NCBI RefSeq assembly: GCF_010093595.1
Contig: NW_022985446.1
Span: 845,151 to 909,150 of the forward strand
DNA length: 64,000 bases
Direction of reading: 5' to 3'
Origin: Mytilinidion resinicola
Lineage: Eukaryota > Ascomycota > Dothideomycetes > Mytilinidiales > Mytilinidiaceae
Positions 1 through 12,394 of the stretch are shown in pieces. How positions within the stretch are numbered: position 1 is the first letter of the stretch; the number at the start of each line of letters is the position of its first letter. Under the pieces are notes generated by a model. The model was not told the origin of the DNA. It saw nothing but the letters and a program-made list of their open reading frames with translations, and did not search any database. Both the position numbers and the translations under genes were made by a program.

Positions 1-1799
1 GCGCGAGGGATGCTCACCTCATCCTCCTCCTCCTCTCGCGCGTGATCAGAGCGAGCGAGCGATCACGTACACGCGCGTTTGGCGCTTCGAGTGCCACTTT
101 TAACTTTTGAAGCCGTGGGGAGTATTTGGAAGAGCTGTTGGTCCAGAGCCGGGGCGTGGAGTGGGGCCGTGGCTAACGCGGCACGGTGGCGGTGGTCATG
201 GGAGGAGTTGTTTTGGGGGGTTGGAGATATGGGGTCTAGCGCGGGGGGTTAGACGGGCGCACGGTGGCTTCAAGCGGTGGGAAGGGCGAGATGGTGTCGT
301 GATAGCTAGCGAGAAAAGGGAATGGAGGGGAAGGGTGGTGGAGGTCTTGCTTAGGCCGGTTTTGCTGTTCAATATGGTACTGAGATGGCTTGAAGGAGGA
401 CTGGAGTGGTGGGGTGGGGTAGGTGTCTACTATGGTCTGCGTGTACCGCCTGAGGTGGCCTAGGAAGCAGTAAGGTATCCGGTTTGGTAAGATAGTTCAC
501 GATAGTGTCTTAACTACTCGGATTGCAGAAGTGAAAATTGGGGGCACATCGAGCGTCGTCGGAACGGTGTGAGCAAGCCAATGTCCTAAAGCCGTACGGA
601 TTGCTCGACCATACCGGACATCAAGCTAGAGTAAGGCTGCTCCAGAGGACTCACATCAACCCCAACACATGACTCCAAATTCACACATCCAACACCCCTC
701 ATAAGTTTTGCTCGTTCATTACACCCTATTAACAAGAAAACGACACACGCACCCTTAGTTATCTAGTTTGCCAACCACCCCACCCCCCATCTGTCTGTCC
801 ATCCATCCACCCGGAATCGAACTACCCCAGCCAACGCACGCCATGCATTCTTTCGATCTGATATTTGAGCGAGAGTCTTGAAAAGGAAAATGAAAAGTGT
901 AAGAAAAAAGGTTGCAAAGAAGAAAAATGCAATTGGAATCATACACTTTCCGCTTCCCATAGTAACCCCCGTCTAACGCCCACGCAAGCCTCAATCAAAC
1001 CCCCAAATATGAAAGAAAAGCTGGCCACGCAAAGCGGCCGGCCCGAAAGTTTCGTTGAGAACACACTCCGGGCTAAGAAAATTAGACTACCAACACTTGA
1101 CAAGATTACTACGTCGACTGGAGAGAGAGAGAAGAAAAAAAAGTCTACCAATACAGTCCATTTCGTACCACGCTTTCGAAAGACCGCGGCATGTTAACAA
1201 AACACCAGAAAAAAGCCCCTCTTCCATCCGTTCTCGCCGACCATCGCATAGCCAGCGAGAGAAGAGAAAGAGAAAACAAAGAGAGAAGGTAAGATGCGAA
1301 AGAGTTCGTGGCACATTCACGCTTCGTTCCGTAGCCGATTGATCGTCGAAAGAAAAACCAGTGACACAGATCATTTTGTTGCCGAATCTCGAATCTCGTG
1401 CTGATGAAACCGGTTTTGGGCGCCCGGCACACCGCTCAAAAACCGGAGCGCGCCATATTTTTAAGTTGAGTTGGATAAGTCTTTTTCTCAGAACAGAATG
1501 CCTTTTGCTATGACCATGGCGGACGAAGGGGCAACCGGATGGTGGATGGGAGGCGCGGGAAGGAGAGAGGAATTGTTATTAAAATGTCGCTACGTCAGAA
1601 CGAGTCCTGCCCGGTGGCGAGAAGAATAAGTAGAGGGGGTGAGATGTATCCGGTGTGCTGCTCCTAGCGATGCGTTACCGGTTATGGTATGTCGATAATG
1701 TTGTTCCGGGGGAGTAGTCCTCCAGTCCGTTTGTTTCCAATCATTCAGTCTCCTTTCCAGATGTGTGGGAAAGGATACTCGTGATGGCTGGCTGTTGAA
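1..1799. other. Intergenic, no gene recognised
   Basis: No reading frame here resembles a known protein. The first 100 bases are rich in CpG and hold an imperfect inverted repeat (CGCGTGATC near 40 and GATCACG near 61). Positions 865-1300 are purine-rich on the plus strand with A and GA runs. The stretch just below 1800 would be the 3' untranslated region of the casein kinase gene on the minus strand. Confidence 0.6.
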
Positions 1800-3528
1800 C
1801 TAACCGCAGCAAAACACCCTCATCAGTTTCTTCATTCCTCCTTCTTTCGGTTCATTCTGCTGGCCCCTCCCAACTGATTGAAGGCCCGGTGTGTTTCCCG
1901 TCATCGGCGTCGACTGGGTCATCCGGTTTCCCGCCAAGTTCGGCTGGCTGTTTTGAAACTGTGCCTGTGTGGATCCCTCTGGCGGACCAAGCTCCCCCAT
2001 ACTCTTCCGCTTGACCGCGTCCGGGTGGTACTTTGCTTGATCGACGTTGCGAGGATGGCGGTTTCCTCCCGGAGGGCCTCGAGTGGCACCGGGCTTTGGC
2101 AGCTCCTGGTGCAGGCGGTCCGCTGGTATTTGTACCTTCTGCCGAACTTGTTGGCCGTGCACGTTGACGGCGGTCGACGAGTTTTGGTTGATATTGGCGT
2201 GGTGGAGATGGGCAGCTGATGGGTGTGCCTTCATTGCCTCCCATCCTTTCCCGTTGTTCAGCTTCATCCAGTCATATTCCCCGTCCTCGACTTCTCCAGT
2301 GCTCTTGAGGGCCTGGGTGAAGAGTTCACGCAGGTAGTCATAATCCGGGGTGTCCTCGAATCCGAGATTTCGCACGTAGCTGAGATACTTGTTCAACTCC
2401 TCTGCAAACGTATTAGTGACTATTAAGCGTCATGAATAAATTTTACCATACCTGGGAAGCTGTCGCAAAGATCCTTGATCGGAGTGGTCTGCTTCTTCTC
2501 TCCAATCTTTTCGTATTTCTGCTTGTTGGTGGCAGCCTTTAGACCTTGCCACGGTAGACCGCCGCGCAGGAAGTACATGAAAACATGCCCCAAAGCCTCC
2601 AAATCGTCTCGCCGTGATTGTTCGCGTCCCAAATGTGTGTTGATGCTCATGTAACGCGCAGTGCCCGATAGCGATTTTCGTTCTCGGTAAGGAATGTGCT
2701 GCTTGGTCTTGGGATCGCGGTACTGCTTGGCCATGCCGAAATCGACGACATGGATGACATTGGCTGCTTTGGAGCCGGGGCGGCCGATGAGGAAGTTGTC
2801 GGGCTTGATGTCTCGGTATATCAGGTTCTTCTCGTGTATCGTTTGTACTCGCGAGAGCTACCGGAGTTAGTATGCTAAATATAGAACGGATGAGACACGA
2901 AACGTACCATCTGCTTTGCCACCATCACAACAGTCTTAATGGAGAACTTCCGATTGCAGTGGTCGAAGAGGTCCTCCAAGCTGGGGCCTAGCAGGTCGAT
3001 GACCAGAATATTGTGCAGGCCTTCCTGGCCGAAGTAGTAGACATTAGGAATCCCAGCTGTGAAAAGTTAGCACACGCACGACGACAGTATATTGTATGGC
3101 CGGAAGACAATCAGACGAGTCTGTTCTCTCTTCGTGGGTGCAGAAAGGGACGTGGAGGTTCGAGGGGGTATGGGCAGGTCTGTGCCGAGACGTCGTCGGC
3201 ATGTCCGCCGAGCAGGACGGAGTGCCTCCGAGGGGCGGTAACAGACCAGACGAGGAGATTCTAGACGTACGGCAGCCGACAAGTATCTTGTATGTCCGGT
3301 ATTCGTCTCGCAGCTGGGGTGCGTCGCTTTTGCGCGGTTCCTAAGGGCGGACGTTCAGCATTGGCTTCAGCCCCTTTCGCGGCCAACGGCGGCACGTACA
3401 AACTTGATGGCGACCTGCTGGTTGTTGAGCAGGTTGGTGCCCTCAAAGATGACGCCGAAGGAGCCCTCTCCGATCTTCTTGCCCACGCGGTAGTGGACGC
3501 CGACGACGTTGGACGACGACGAGGCCAT
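1800..3528 (-). CDS. Casein kinase I, Yck/CkiA type
   Basis: Serine/threonine kinase of the CK1 family, acting at the plasma membrane and endosomes in yeasts and moulds. Five exons: 3528-3400, 3340-3271, 3056-2908, 2857-2452, 2401-1800, giving 451 aa with all phases consistent. Seen: glycine loop GEGSFG (residues 20-25), ATP-binding Lys42 in VAIKF, catalytic [15 protein letters not shown], and the CK1 signature [15 protein letters not shown]. The kinase domain fills about residues 11-280; the rest is a Gln/Pro/Asn-rich tail ending in a basic stretch and FCCG. Paired C-terminal cysteines are the palmitoylation site of yeast Yck1/2, so membrane anchoring is inferred. The start at MASSSS is the only one fitting the family N-terminus; a longer in-frame upstream extension to 3576 lacks conservation. 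Confidence 0.96.
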
Positions 3529-4840
3529 GTCGTTTGCTTGCTGGCTGGGTTGAGGGGGTCTGCTTCGGGCCCGCACCGTGGACGGGGTGGTTCGGCAGGC
3601 AGCAGGCTCTTCAGGCGCGTTTGGGAGTGTGGTGAGGATGGGGCGAGAGATGGGGAGGTTGGTGGTGAGGAGTCGGCAGAAGTCCTTGCCAGCAGCTTGG
3701 GCGTCTTGGGGGGATCTCGAAGGGGCTTGGTGGCAGCCGAGTGGAACAAGAGGCTAATCAGACCTCACGGGGACGAGCGCGGCCCGCGCAGCGACGGGGG
3801 CGCCTTGGCACGCTGGCAGCATCAACCGGTGCGACGGACATGCCCTCCACCCTCGGCCACACACGCTGCTCGATTCCTCAGGGCAGCCTGTCGCGGCTCT
3901 CCGCTGCCTCGCGCTGGCGGCCGTCGCGCTCGGTGCGGCGCTGGAGCTGCGTGTCGCGGTGCGTATCGCTGCGAGGCCGGCTCGCGGCTGCAGGTCCGTC
4001 TCGTCGTCTCGCCGCTGGACAGAAAACGGCAGGCCGATAACTGCTTCGTATGCAGGCCACAGGCGCGGCTCGCATGGTCCCCCAAGCAGTCGCCGTGTCA
4101 CCCTTCTCGACGCTGCCCAGGTGCACCCGGAGCCGTTTTGATTGCCACGCCTATCAGATGCCCCCTTCGCCCATCGCCGCGCCTCAGCCACTCGTGATAA
4201 TCCCCGGTCAGGGAGACAAGGAGCCAGCCCTGTTATAGAGGCCGCCGCTATGATTGCGAGACACCTCACATGCCAATGGCCCTGTGTTTCATCTAGCACC
4301 TGCGACCACTAGCCGCGCTGTGGTAGAGAATGCAGCCTGAATCGATCAGAAGGGCTGATTTGCTGGGTGCGTATCATGTGTCTTGGATACTTCGTGACGC
4401 CTGGAGATAGTTGGTTCCATCTCCAACCATCTACGGCGTACCCGAAAGGCAATCTCCTTCATGCGAGATCTGCCCTAGGTCTCGAATCTCTTGCTCGAGC
4501 AGCTCAATAGACCGGCCACCCCTGACAGCCTCAGATCACCACCTACAAGGTACAAGAAGGGAGTCGGCTGTTGGTCCAGTTCACGTATTAGGAAATCCAC
4601 TTCGCGACTAAATTTCAAAGGGTATGGAGGCGAGGCCAAGTGAGAAAGACAATTGCCCAGGGCTGTATTGTACAAAAGAACCGACGCCATGCATTTGCAT
4701 AGCTGTAACTGCTGTGCTACTGTTTCGCTCGCCGCGATACCAATCGCTCTGAACGCCGTGCCCAATGCTTGCCCGGCCACCAGATTACCCATAAGAAACC
4801 GGGCCATGTGCAGCCCCGCAGTATTTTCTCCCTTTCAGCC
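3529..4840. other. Intergenic: casein kinase 5' region and NUP133 3' region
   Basis: GC-rich DNA between two minus-strand genes. Several long overlapping open frames exist on both strands between 3290 and 4300, as expected from high GC, but none has a recognisable domain. It should contain the casein kinase promoter and leader and, near 4840, the NUP133 terminator. No clear TATA box was seen. Confidence 0.55.
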
Positions 4841-7800
4841 TCACTCGTCTTCCATCTCCGTATCCTCATAACCCGCGCTGTCCTCATCATCGCCCTCAAA
4901 CGCCTCCGACGCCTCTCGCGCCTCTATCTCGGCCCACGCCTTCTCTGACAGCCCCCTCATCTCGATTCCATTCTTGATCATCGACATCTGCACCGTTTGC
5001 AGCTTCTGCACTTCCATGTCGACCTGCATCTTCTCATTAGTGGCTCGAACCACTGCCTCGAACCACGTGTCCAGACGGCAAGTGGTCACGTAATCTTGCA
5101 GCTTGTCTTCGTCCACGAGGTTGTCCTTGATAATGGGGTTTCGGAGGTCTTCGGACGCGAAGCGAGATGCCAGTGTTTCGGTTGAGCAGCCGGCACCCGC
5201 GACAGTGCTGGGAGCGGGAGCTTGGCCTCTCCATTCGCCTGCGAGTATGAGTTAGCATGCTTCGTCCTAGACAAGAAAGCCAGATTCGCGAAGAAACTTA
5301 CTGTTTGATTCCATGACCTTCCGCAGAGTCCAGCCAAGCGCAGTCGAGATAATGTCCCTTGAAATCTCCGCGTCGCCCTTGTCCGTTGTGTCGTTGAGTG
5401 CCTCCCAGTTATCACGGACAAAGCACCGCTTCCAGATGAGCTTCCGCGTGTCCTCGTACGCAGCCTGTGTCAGATCTGGCCGGCAAATCTCTAGCACCTG
5501 CAGCGCCATGAAGAACTCTGATCCAGCAATATCGTCGCTTCCGCCACGCGGGTTCTGGCTGATGAGCGTCAACGTGTCGATCAGTAACAGTGGCTCTACG
5601 ACTCGATGAGCAATGATCTCTTCGAAACTCTGCTTGAGCAGCTGCTGTAGTGCTGGCTGCTCCACGACCAATCCTCCAAAATCATCCATCAATAGGTCCG
5701 CAGCCGATGCTTCGTCCAGAGCTCTCATGATGATTTCATAAAAGTGGCTGTAAACCTTGTCTTGAATGGCGACCAGCTTCAACTCAGCCTCGTTCTGAAC
5801 TTTGAGCTTCTCTAGCTGAGGGTTCGACACACCCTTCTGCTTCGCACAGAGCAGTGCAAGCTTGGCCAGCGACAGCTCCATCTTCTTGCACCAATTGTTC
5901 GATTCTTGAATAGAGCCCACTTCTGTCAACATCGTCGCTGCGCCAACATAGTTCTTTTCGCCAACGACTTCGTTGATCCATCCGAGCCGCGCGCGCGCGG
6001 GGTCCGCACGCAGGAAGGTGGTAAGAGCTGGCTGGTTCAGGCAGTCTTCCGAAAACACTTGGCTCTGCTCGTTGTTGACGATATGGTTGGAGTAGTATGC
6101 TTCGGCAAAGTCGTTCTCGTACTTCGTAAAGTAGCCAGCTATCCGCTTCTGGAGCTTCTTCATCTGCTTCCCCGCCTCCATTACGAAACGCGGGTTGTCC
6201 ATTTCCTCTGCGTAGAAGTCGCGCTCCGCTTTGATGATCTTCACGAGCGTTGGCATGTCACGGTATTTCTCCGCGAGATCCATCCCCTGGGCCGCCTGAC
6301 CGATTCTTGTAAGCTCGAATAACAGTTCCGGACGAACCTTTGTTTCAAACTCATGCAGAAGTTGCTGCCCAGTCGCGCGAACTTTTTCGCTGGTTTGCTC
6401 CAAGCTCCAGCGGAAGAGTTCCATATGAAGTTGGCAGGAAATTCGGACTAAGCGAGGATTCTCTGCGGCAATCTTCATGACGTTCGTATCGCTCTGATCA
6501 GAAAATCTCGCAGACAACGTACGCGCTGTGTCGACAAGTTGCTTTGTGTTTTGTACAATGTTGTGTGTCGATGTCCAGATTCCTTGTATTCGGCCATACC
6601 CCTGGCCGAGTCTAAGGATGCCATCATCTAAACAGTCGGGATCCAGACCATAGAGTTCGAGGTTCTGCTCCCTGAAGGTGAATACGGTCTCGAAGGTCGT
6701 TAGAACGAAGTCATCGGCTTCGCTAATCAGCTGCGCTAGTAGCGCATGCTGCTTTGAACCAATGTTGTAAGCTTCCTTCAGAACGCGGAAGGCCCAGGGA
6801 ACCAGGAGCTCAAAATGGTTGATGTCTCTGATAAAGTATGTTCGAACTTCGTCCCGCTCGCCGATTTCAGTCTTCATCTCCGTCTTATAGCGCTCATGGA
6901 GATAGCCCACCATCTGCGTCGTGAGAGGCTCTGATGGATACCTGTCTGGATGCTTCTCACCGAGTTTAACGCGCACTTCATGGAGCTTCCACACCTCGAG
7001 CGCAGCAGCCAGCTTGGCGGCATCCTGCAGTAATTCCCATCGACTGAGAAACGGCAAAGGGGGATAGTCTGACCTCAAGTGCGAGGCAAGATTCTGAAGA
7101 GCAGCGGATCTCTTCTTGAGTTGTTCTTCCATCGACGACAGTCCCGTTTCGACAAACTCCGAGCTCGACGTTAGTACTTCTTGACTGATCCTCCTTGCAG
7201 CAATTTCCGCCTCACGCCCAGGGAAATTGTACCTTCCCCGGACGGAGAAGTCGAGTATTTGGTCTGTCTTGTTGCTGAAAAACGTTGCTTGCTCTAGCTT
7301 ACTTCTAGCGGTAACACGGGTTTGATCGTCGACCGCGGGCTGGCACGCGAATCGAATGATGCCAAATCCGCCAAGGACGAATACGCAGGATGATTCATGG
7401 CTCTTGCGGGTCGGCTCCTCTAACGAAGACCCTGCGAAGCGCACATGTTTGTCCTTTCGGAAATATACGGTGTCTTGGTAGGGTACAGGCGCTTTGCCAG
7501 TGTCCACCAGCAATTGAGTATCAGGGGTTTCCTCTGGTTGCTTCAGGGACGCCATTACGATTCCGTCGGTGAACTGAATGAGCGCAGTATGGCCAGGGAG
7601 CGGTAGCAAGAGCTTCGCAGCTGGGTCCTTGGGCAGTTGTGGTTGTTGGTAAGCGTTGATAGGGATGACTCGGCGAATGACACCAGTATCTCCCACCAAA
7701 GATACCTCTAGCAGAGAGTAGTCCACCGAAGTAGGCTCCCACATAGCCACCAGTACGAGGAGGTCGATTTTATCGCGAGTATCGGCAATGCTGACCTCTG

Positions 7801-9056
7801 TGCCGACCGTGGAGTGTTGAATTATGGCAAAATCCAGAACCTTGACATCTTGACGGCCTTGCTGCTCTGGTGCGACAGCACCTAGGAGAGTAGTGAGGAT
7901 TTCTGCATGGGTATCCACTTCGCGTTTGAAGATCTGTTGTCCTGCCCAGCTGAGGTCCCAAAGTTGGAATAGGCCAGTCGTAGTCGCAGTGACGATCTCC
8001 ATCTGTCCCTTCGATTCAGAAGAACGAGCCTTCACGGAAGCAACTTCTTTGCGAATTCCACCTCCAAGAACGTTTTTCAGTCCTCCGAACAGCCCACCAC
8101 TGCTGCGAATAGTCTGGAGTTGGTAGACATTTATGCTCGGGCGGCCTTGCGAATCTCTCAGAGTCAATTGGGCTATTCGGCCGCTGTTGAAGATGAGAGC
8201 ATAGCCTGCATGTTCGATATCCACGATCTCGGTGACGGTCTCGCCGAATAACAACTTGCCAACTGATCCGTCAACGCCTTGGTGACGCTGAGGGAAGCGA
8301 CTGAATGTTTCGGCGCTGTCCACGTTCTCCCAGAATGTGATTTTGCCGGTCGTAGGCGCAACCACAACCATGCCAAACTCGTTGGATGGTCCATTCTGTA
8401 CAATAGCGCCTAGAGGAAGGGGGTCTGAGCGCTTTAAGCCAAAGGACAAAGGCAAAGCGTGGACTTTGGAGGGCGGCGATGACGAAGTGTAGTCCCATCC
8501 AAGGGCGTGTTCGTGAGTTAGCGCAAGCGCATAGCCGATTGAAGGGAGGATAAAGGCTCGATAGGGAACTGCGAGAAGGCGCTGTTAGCGTGGATGCAGT
8601 TAGACGGATGCCAACACATACCAGCTGGGTTCTGGCTAAGACGAGTAGGAAAGCCCGGTAGCTTCTTGACGCTGTAGTTTGCGCTCTTTGTCTGCGAGGC
8701 ATATCGAGTCAGCTTCAGCTTCGTACTGGAGTTGCGACGCAGAAAATACTGACCAAAACGATGCTGCCGTCATCCTTGTGCGCCCGCTTGCCCGTTATTT
8801 TCTTCTCGCGAACCGGCATGTCCATAGACACGAATGTAGTCTCTCCATCACCATGGCTAGCATGGCCGTTCATCCCCGCAGTGCCATTTCCATTGACTTT
8901 TACGGCTGACGGAGATACAAAGGTCTCCTCCGAGAGCTTGTTGCGCTTTCGATGGGGCTGCAGGCGCACGCTGTCGGAGTCTTTGCGCTGGCGGCGTCGA
9001 GGGTTTCGCGAGACGGACCCGTGCTGGCTGTTGATGGTCGAGTCCGGCGAAAACAT
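4841..9056 (-). CDS. NUP133: Nucleoporin Nup133
   Basis: Scaffold subunit of the Y-shaped Nup84/Nup107 complex of the nuclear pore, with an N-terminal beta-propeller and a C-terminal helical stack. Four exons: 9056-8754, 8691-8622, 8568-5302, 5238-4841, giving 1345 aa (4038 nt, exact). Seen: a basic, disordered N-terminus, the lead-in GSIVLTKSANYSVKKLPGFP across the first junction, a beta-rich region to about residue 560, then a helical region typical of the Nup133/Nup155 C-terminal family, ending in an acidic tail EDTEMEDE. The length is in the range usual for Pezizomycotina Nup133. The start at 9056 is the first ATG in frame after which the family-like sequence begins; a 26-codon upstream extension is open but unlikely. 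Confidence 0.93.
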
Positions 9057-10960
9057 GATGGGGTTGGGTGAGGGCGGGTCGAAGGCGCGTCTCCTCTCTG
9101 GTTTCGATGTTTGGGAACAACGACAACGACCCACAGGGGCTTACCGCCTTTGAGGCTTGGCGGGAGGTGTGGGTAAACTGCCAGCGCTACTGATGCACAA
9201 CTGACGTGGACGCGAGGTGGTGAGGTGTGGTTCCGGATGCACGAAGAGTTTTTATGTGGGAAATCAGTACTATGTAGGCTTGTTCAAGTGAGCCGGTGAA
9301 TCCACTGGCTGAATAAAGACAACCTTCCATGTGCCCCCATGGTCACGCAGAGTAGGAGCCAAGGTCACGCGGATGCCTTCAAAGCTATTCGATCCGGTCT
9401 GAGGTTTATAGTATTCTGAAGTACATAGTGTATGTGATTGTATAGTACTCACATATCATAGTTGGGCGGGTTCTTCACGTGACTACGTATACTATTACTT
9501 ACAATGTCTGCCTCAGGCCGATGGAATGAGGAGACTCTGTAAATAAAGCACGGCTCTTGGCATGCACGAGTCCAGGTTATGTGATAGATACACTGAGAGA
9601 TACAGCCATTTCATTGAAGGATATTTCAATATAAATTGACTGCACGAGAGCTGAATGATCAGCATATCAATAACCCGATGAATGTCTATTCTGTAATCTA
9701 ACTAGACCCTTGATGAGTGTACACACCTTTCCCAGACTGTCCGAAATGCTTCAGCACCTTGACCAGAAATCTGCATGGGCTGTATCTCGATTACTTGACA
9801 AGCTGAAAACTCACATAGCCACTGCGGACGTGGTCGTCGCGGAAGGTTGTGATGGACGGGATGGAAGTTTCGAGGCACACCAGGCACAAGACCACGCCAC
9901 GACGACGTTGGAAGGGCCGTGCTCCCTCGCGCTAAGGCGAGAATCTGGGGTACGTAACTCAGTCACCCTCAGTCACCTCAGCGGAACACGGCCGGCTGCC
10001 CGAATCCAGAGTTCTCCCATCTGCGTGGACGTTGCTACGTGCGAGAATCCAGAAGCTAGGGGCTCCAGGAGAGCCATGGCACCACCGCCAATGCCTCATC
10101 AACGCCAAAACTGTCGCAATTGGCGATGACGTAGCGTCCCAGCGGTCGTCTGTACCTGAGTCCAATGTACTGCTCCACCACCAATCTACAGCCCTGCTCA
10201 GCTCCAGGGAACGCGGCTGCAGCATTACCAGCAGCTGGCAGAGCTCGCCAGCCTTGTCCGGGCGGCCAGACAATCAATTGACACTGGTCTTTGTGTCTTT
10301 GTTGCTCCTGGACCCTGTTTGAACCGAAAGTGCGAGCTGCAGGACACGGCCTTGCTAGGCACCCCTCTCTGCCAATGTCCGACTCAGCTCAGCGAGCTTA
10401 GCAGCTGTGCAAATGATATGCTTGGATGCTGTTCGGGTCTGTAAAAGCGCCCCAAGACATCACAAGGAGCTGTAAAAGAGGATGCACCCAGCTGCCTACC
10501 CGTGATGCGTGAGTTGCGTGTAAGCCACCGAGTCTAGTATCTTCCTGCCGCTTCGAGTGCACTACGGGCATTCCTTGCCCTTCGACGCGCGAATCCGACC
10601 CCGCTCCTGGAGCTGCGACTCGCGTGAGACATGCTGAGGGGAGCTGCTTTGTCCTACATCAACCAATCTTGCGTGCTCATCTCTGCTCCTCAACACCACA
10701 CACAACAACATCGTCTGTCGTGACTCCCGTCGTCATCGCCGCTCCATCATCTGCAAGGTACGCGCCCGAGACTCCAGCTCCGGTGGAACCAGCAGAGCTT
10801 CACCCCACCGTGGTTGGTCCATGCGGAGGGGTCACGAGAGCACCTTATGACTGATCCCATTCCGCCATCGTCTGTGCCTGGCTAACGACTACATCAGCTC
10901 ACGATCCCCTCGCATCTGCAAACACTCACATCCAACTCTCCAACACACGACAACTTCAAC
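9057..10960. other. Intergenic, divergent NUP133/STF2 region
   Basis: About 1.9 kb with no recognisable gene. The part next to 9056 should hold the NUP133 promoter; the part from about 10500 to 10960 is CA/CT-rich and probably the promoter and leader of the STF2-like gene. Open frames such as 9710-10129 (plus) and 9959-10273 (minus) overlap each other and show no domain. Confidence 0.5.
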
Positions 10961-11852
10961 AGTATGTGCCCCCCGTCCCATGCTCCCCCCGTACCATTGA
11001 TACTACATCACGGATGCCCTACCTTCGAACTCAACTCCTTCACCTAGCTCACGCTTGTTTGTGGGCTTGCTGAAGCTTCCATGGGCACTCATTCATCTCA
11101 ATCACGTCGAACAATGCTAATGCTCCCCTATAGTGACTCGTTCCCACAAGCAGTACGTCTTGTCGAGTTTGTTGACATACCACGCAACTCACGCTTCTAG
11201 AAACGACCGCGACCACTCCGCCATTGCCGATGGCACCTCTGAGCACGAAGACCATCTCCCCCGCTACTTCGCCAAAGCCGGCCACGCCGACGCTGAGCCC
11301 AACAAGACCAAGAAGAATGGTGCTGGAAAAGGCAACTGGTACGTCATGCCGTCGACTCCTCTCCCCCGACAGCTCCCATACGGTGCCTCATCATGAGTCT
11401 GTGTACGCTTCTCTGCTACTGCTTGAAGTGGTCTGGCGAGTTCCCCGCTTGTTAAAACGATCCACTTCAGAGTCCTTCGAGTGCGTTGAGGTACCTAAGG
11501 CAGTAGCAAGAAAGTGTATACAGAAATGTGACGAAACATTGCACCCCAATCACATCTCCCTAACCTCAGACTTCACTTCACTAACGCTTCCTCCCTCAGG
11601 GGCCGCGAGGGTGACGAGATCGAAGACTACTCCTACAACCTGACCAACCCGCGTCGTCGCTCCAACAGCAGCACCCACGCCGCCGGCCTCAAGGACTTCA
11701 AGACCAAGTTCGAGGTCGTCGAGCAAGAGCCCGTCTTCGAAGAGAGCCTCCACGGTGCCAGCGCCCTAGTCGGCGAAGAACTCGACAAGTCCTCCACCAT
11801 AAACTCCGCCAGTTCCGTTGACGAGGACGACGCCGCCAACAAGAAATTGTAG
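10961..11852 (+). CDS. STF2: Stf2-like small hydrophilic protein, start codon split by an intron
   Basis: Related to yeast Stf2, a small protein first described as a stabiliser of the inhibited F1Fo-ATP synthase and later linked to desiccation tolerance. Exons: 10961 (the A of ATG, with upstream leader), 11134-11152, 11201-11338, 11600-11852; 136 aa. The N-terminus MTRSHKQNDRDH matches the MTR start of Stf2, and the family core PRYFAKAGHADAEPNK with GAGKGNWGREGDEIED is present. Without splicing no in-frame ATG precedes this sequence: the acceptor CTATAG is followed directly by TG, and the donor GTATGT at 10962 directly follows an A. The C-terminal half is a lineage-variable Ser/Glu/Asp-rich tail. 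Function is inferred from family only. Confidence 0.88.
10962..11133 (+). other. Intron interrupting the STF2 start codon
   Basis: A 172-bp intron with donor GTATGT, a branch-like TGCTAAT at about 11115-11121 and acceptor CTATAG at 11128-11133. Its removal joins A(10961) to TG(11134-11135) to create the ATG. An ATG inside the intron (10964) is out of frame with the protein. Confidence 0.8.
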
Positions 11853-12394
11853 TGGGCGTCTGCACTGTCCCCTACTGCACTATACATAGCCTATACGCTG
11901 CTGAGAAGGGACGTACGTGCGAATGGAATGGAATGGAATGGCATGCTATTGTCGGACAAGACGGTCTTGCTCTGGCAGCTATGACCATTTTGTTCTGAAT
12001 CGGTCAAGATGGAATCTTCCTTATTCCCGATCTCTCCGGAGGGCGGTAGTGGCTTCTTGTACGATTCTGATTGATTGTTTGACAGAAAGGATTGGAGGTG
12101 ACGGGCTTTCTCAAGCCAGGTTCTTCTCTTTCCTTTTCTCTTTTCACGGGGTGTCACAAGGGATGACATGACTTTATGAACAAACAACGTAAAATCGATT
12201 CAAATGGGACTGAGCTAATCAAAGTTCACTGTTCTCAAAAATCTCTGGCTCTTGACATGTTGCTGTTGTGAGATGTGAAAGCTGGAAACCCCAAAGCGCT
12301 GACTCAAGAAACCCTTCCTAGCAAACCGATATCCCCATTCCATTCCATTTCAGTCTGATAACCGAAGCGCCAAACCACCACTACCCTATTCCCC
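11853..12394. other. Tail-to-tail intergenic region
   Basis: 542 bp between the STF2-like stop and the AXL2 stop, serving as 3' flanks for both. Contains a short GGAAT-type direct repeat near 11924-11940. No gene seen. Confidence 0.6.

Noticed and set aside
3292..4197. 301-codon plus-strand frame opposite the casein kinase start
   Set aside because: Antisense shadow of the kinase exons and of GC-rich upstream DNA; Arg/Gly/Ala-rich without motif.
4475..4807. 110-codon minus-strand frame just downstream of the NUP133 stop
   Set aside because: No family likeness, lies in the expected 3' untranslated region, and NUP133 already ends at a plausible acidic C-terminus.
9710..10273. 139-codon plus and 104-codon minus frames
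   Set aside because: Mutually overlapping, no motif, no plausible splice pattern.
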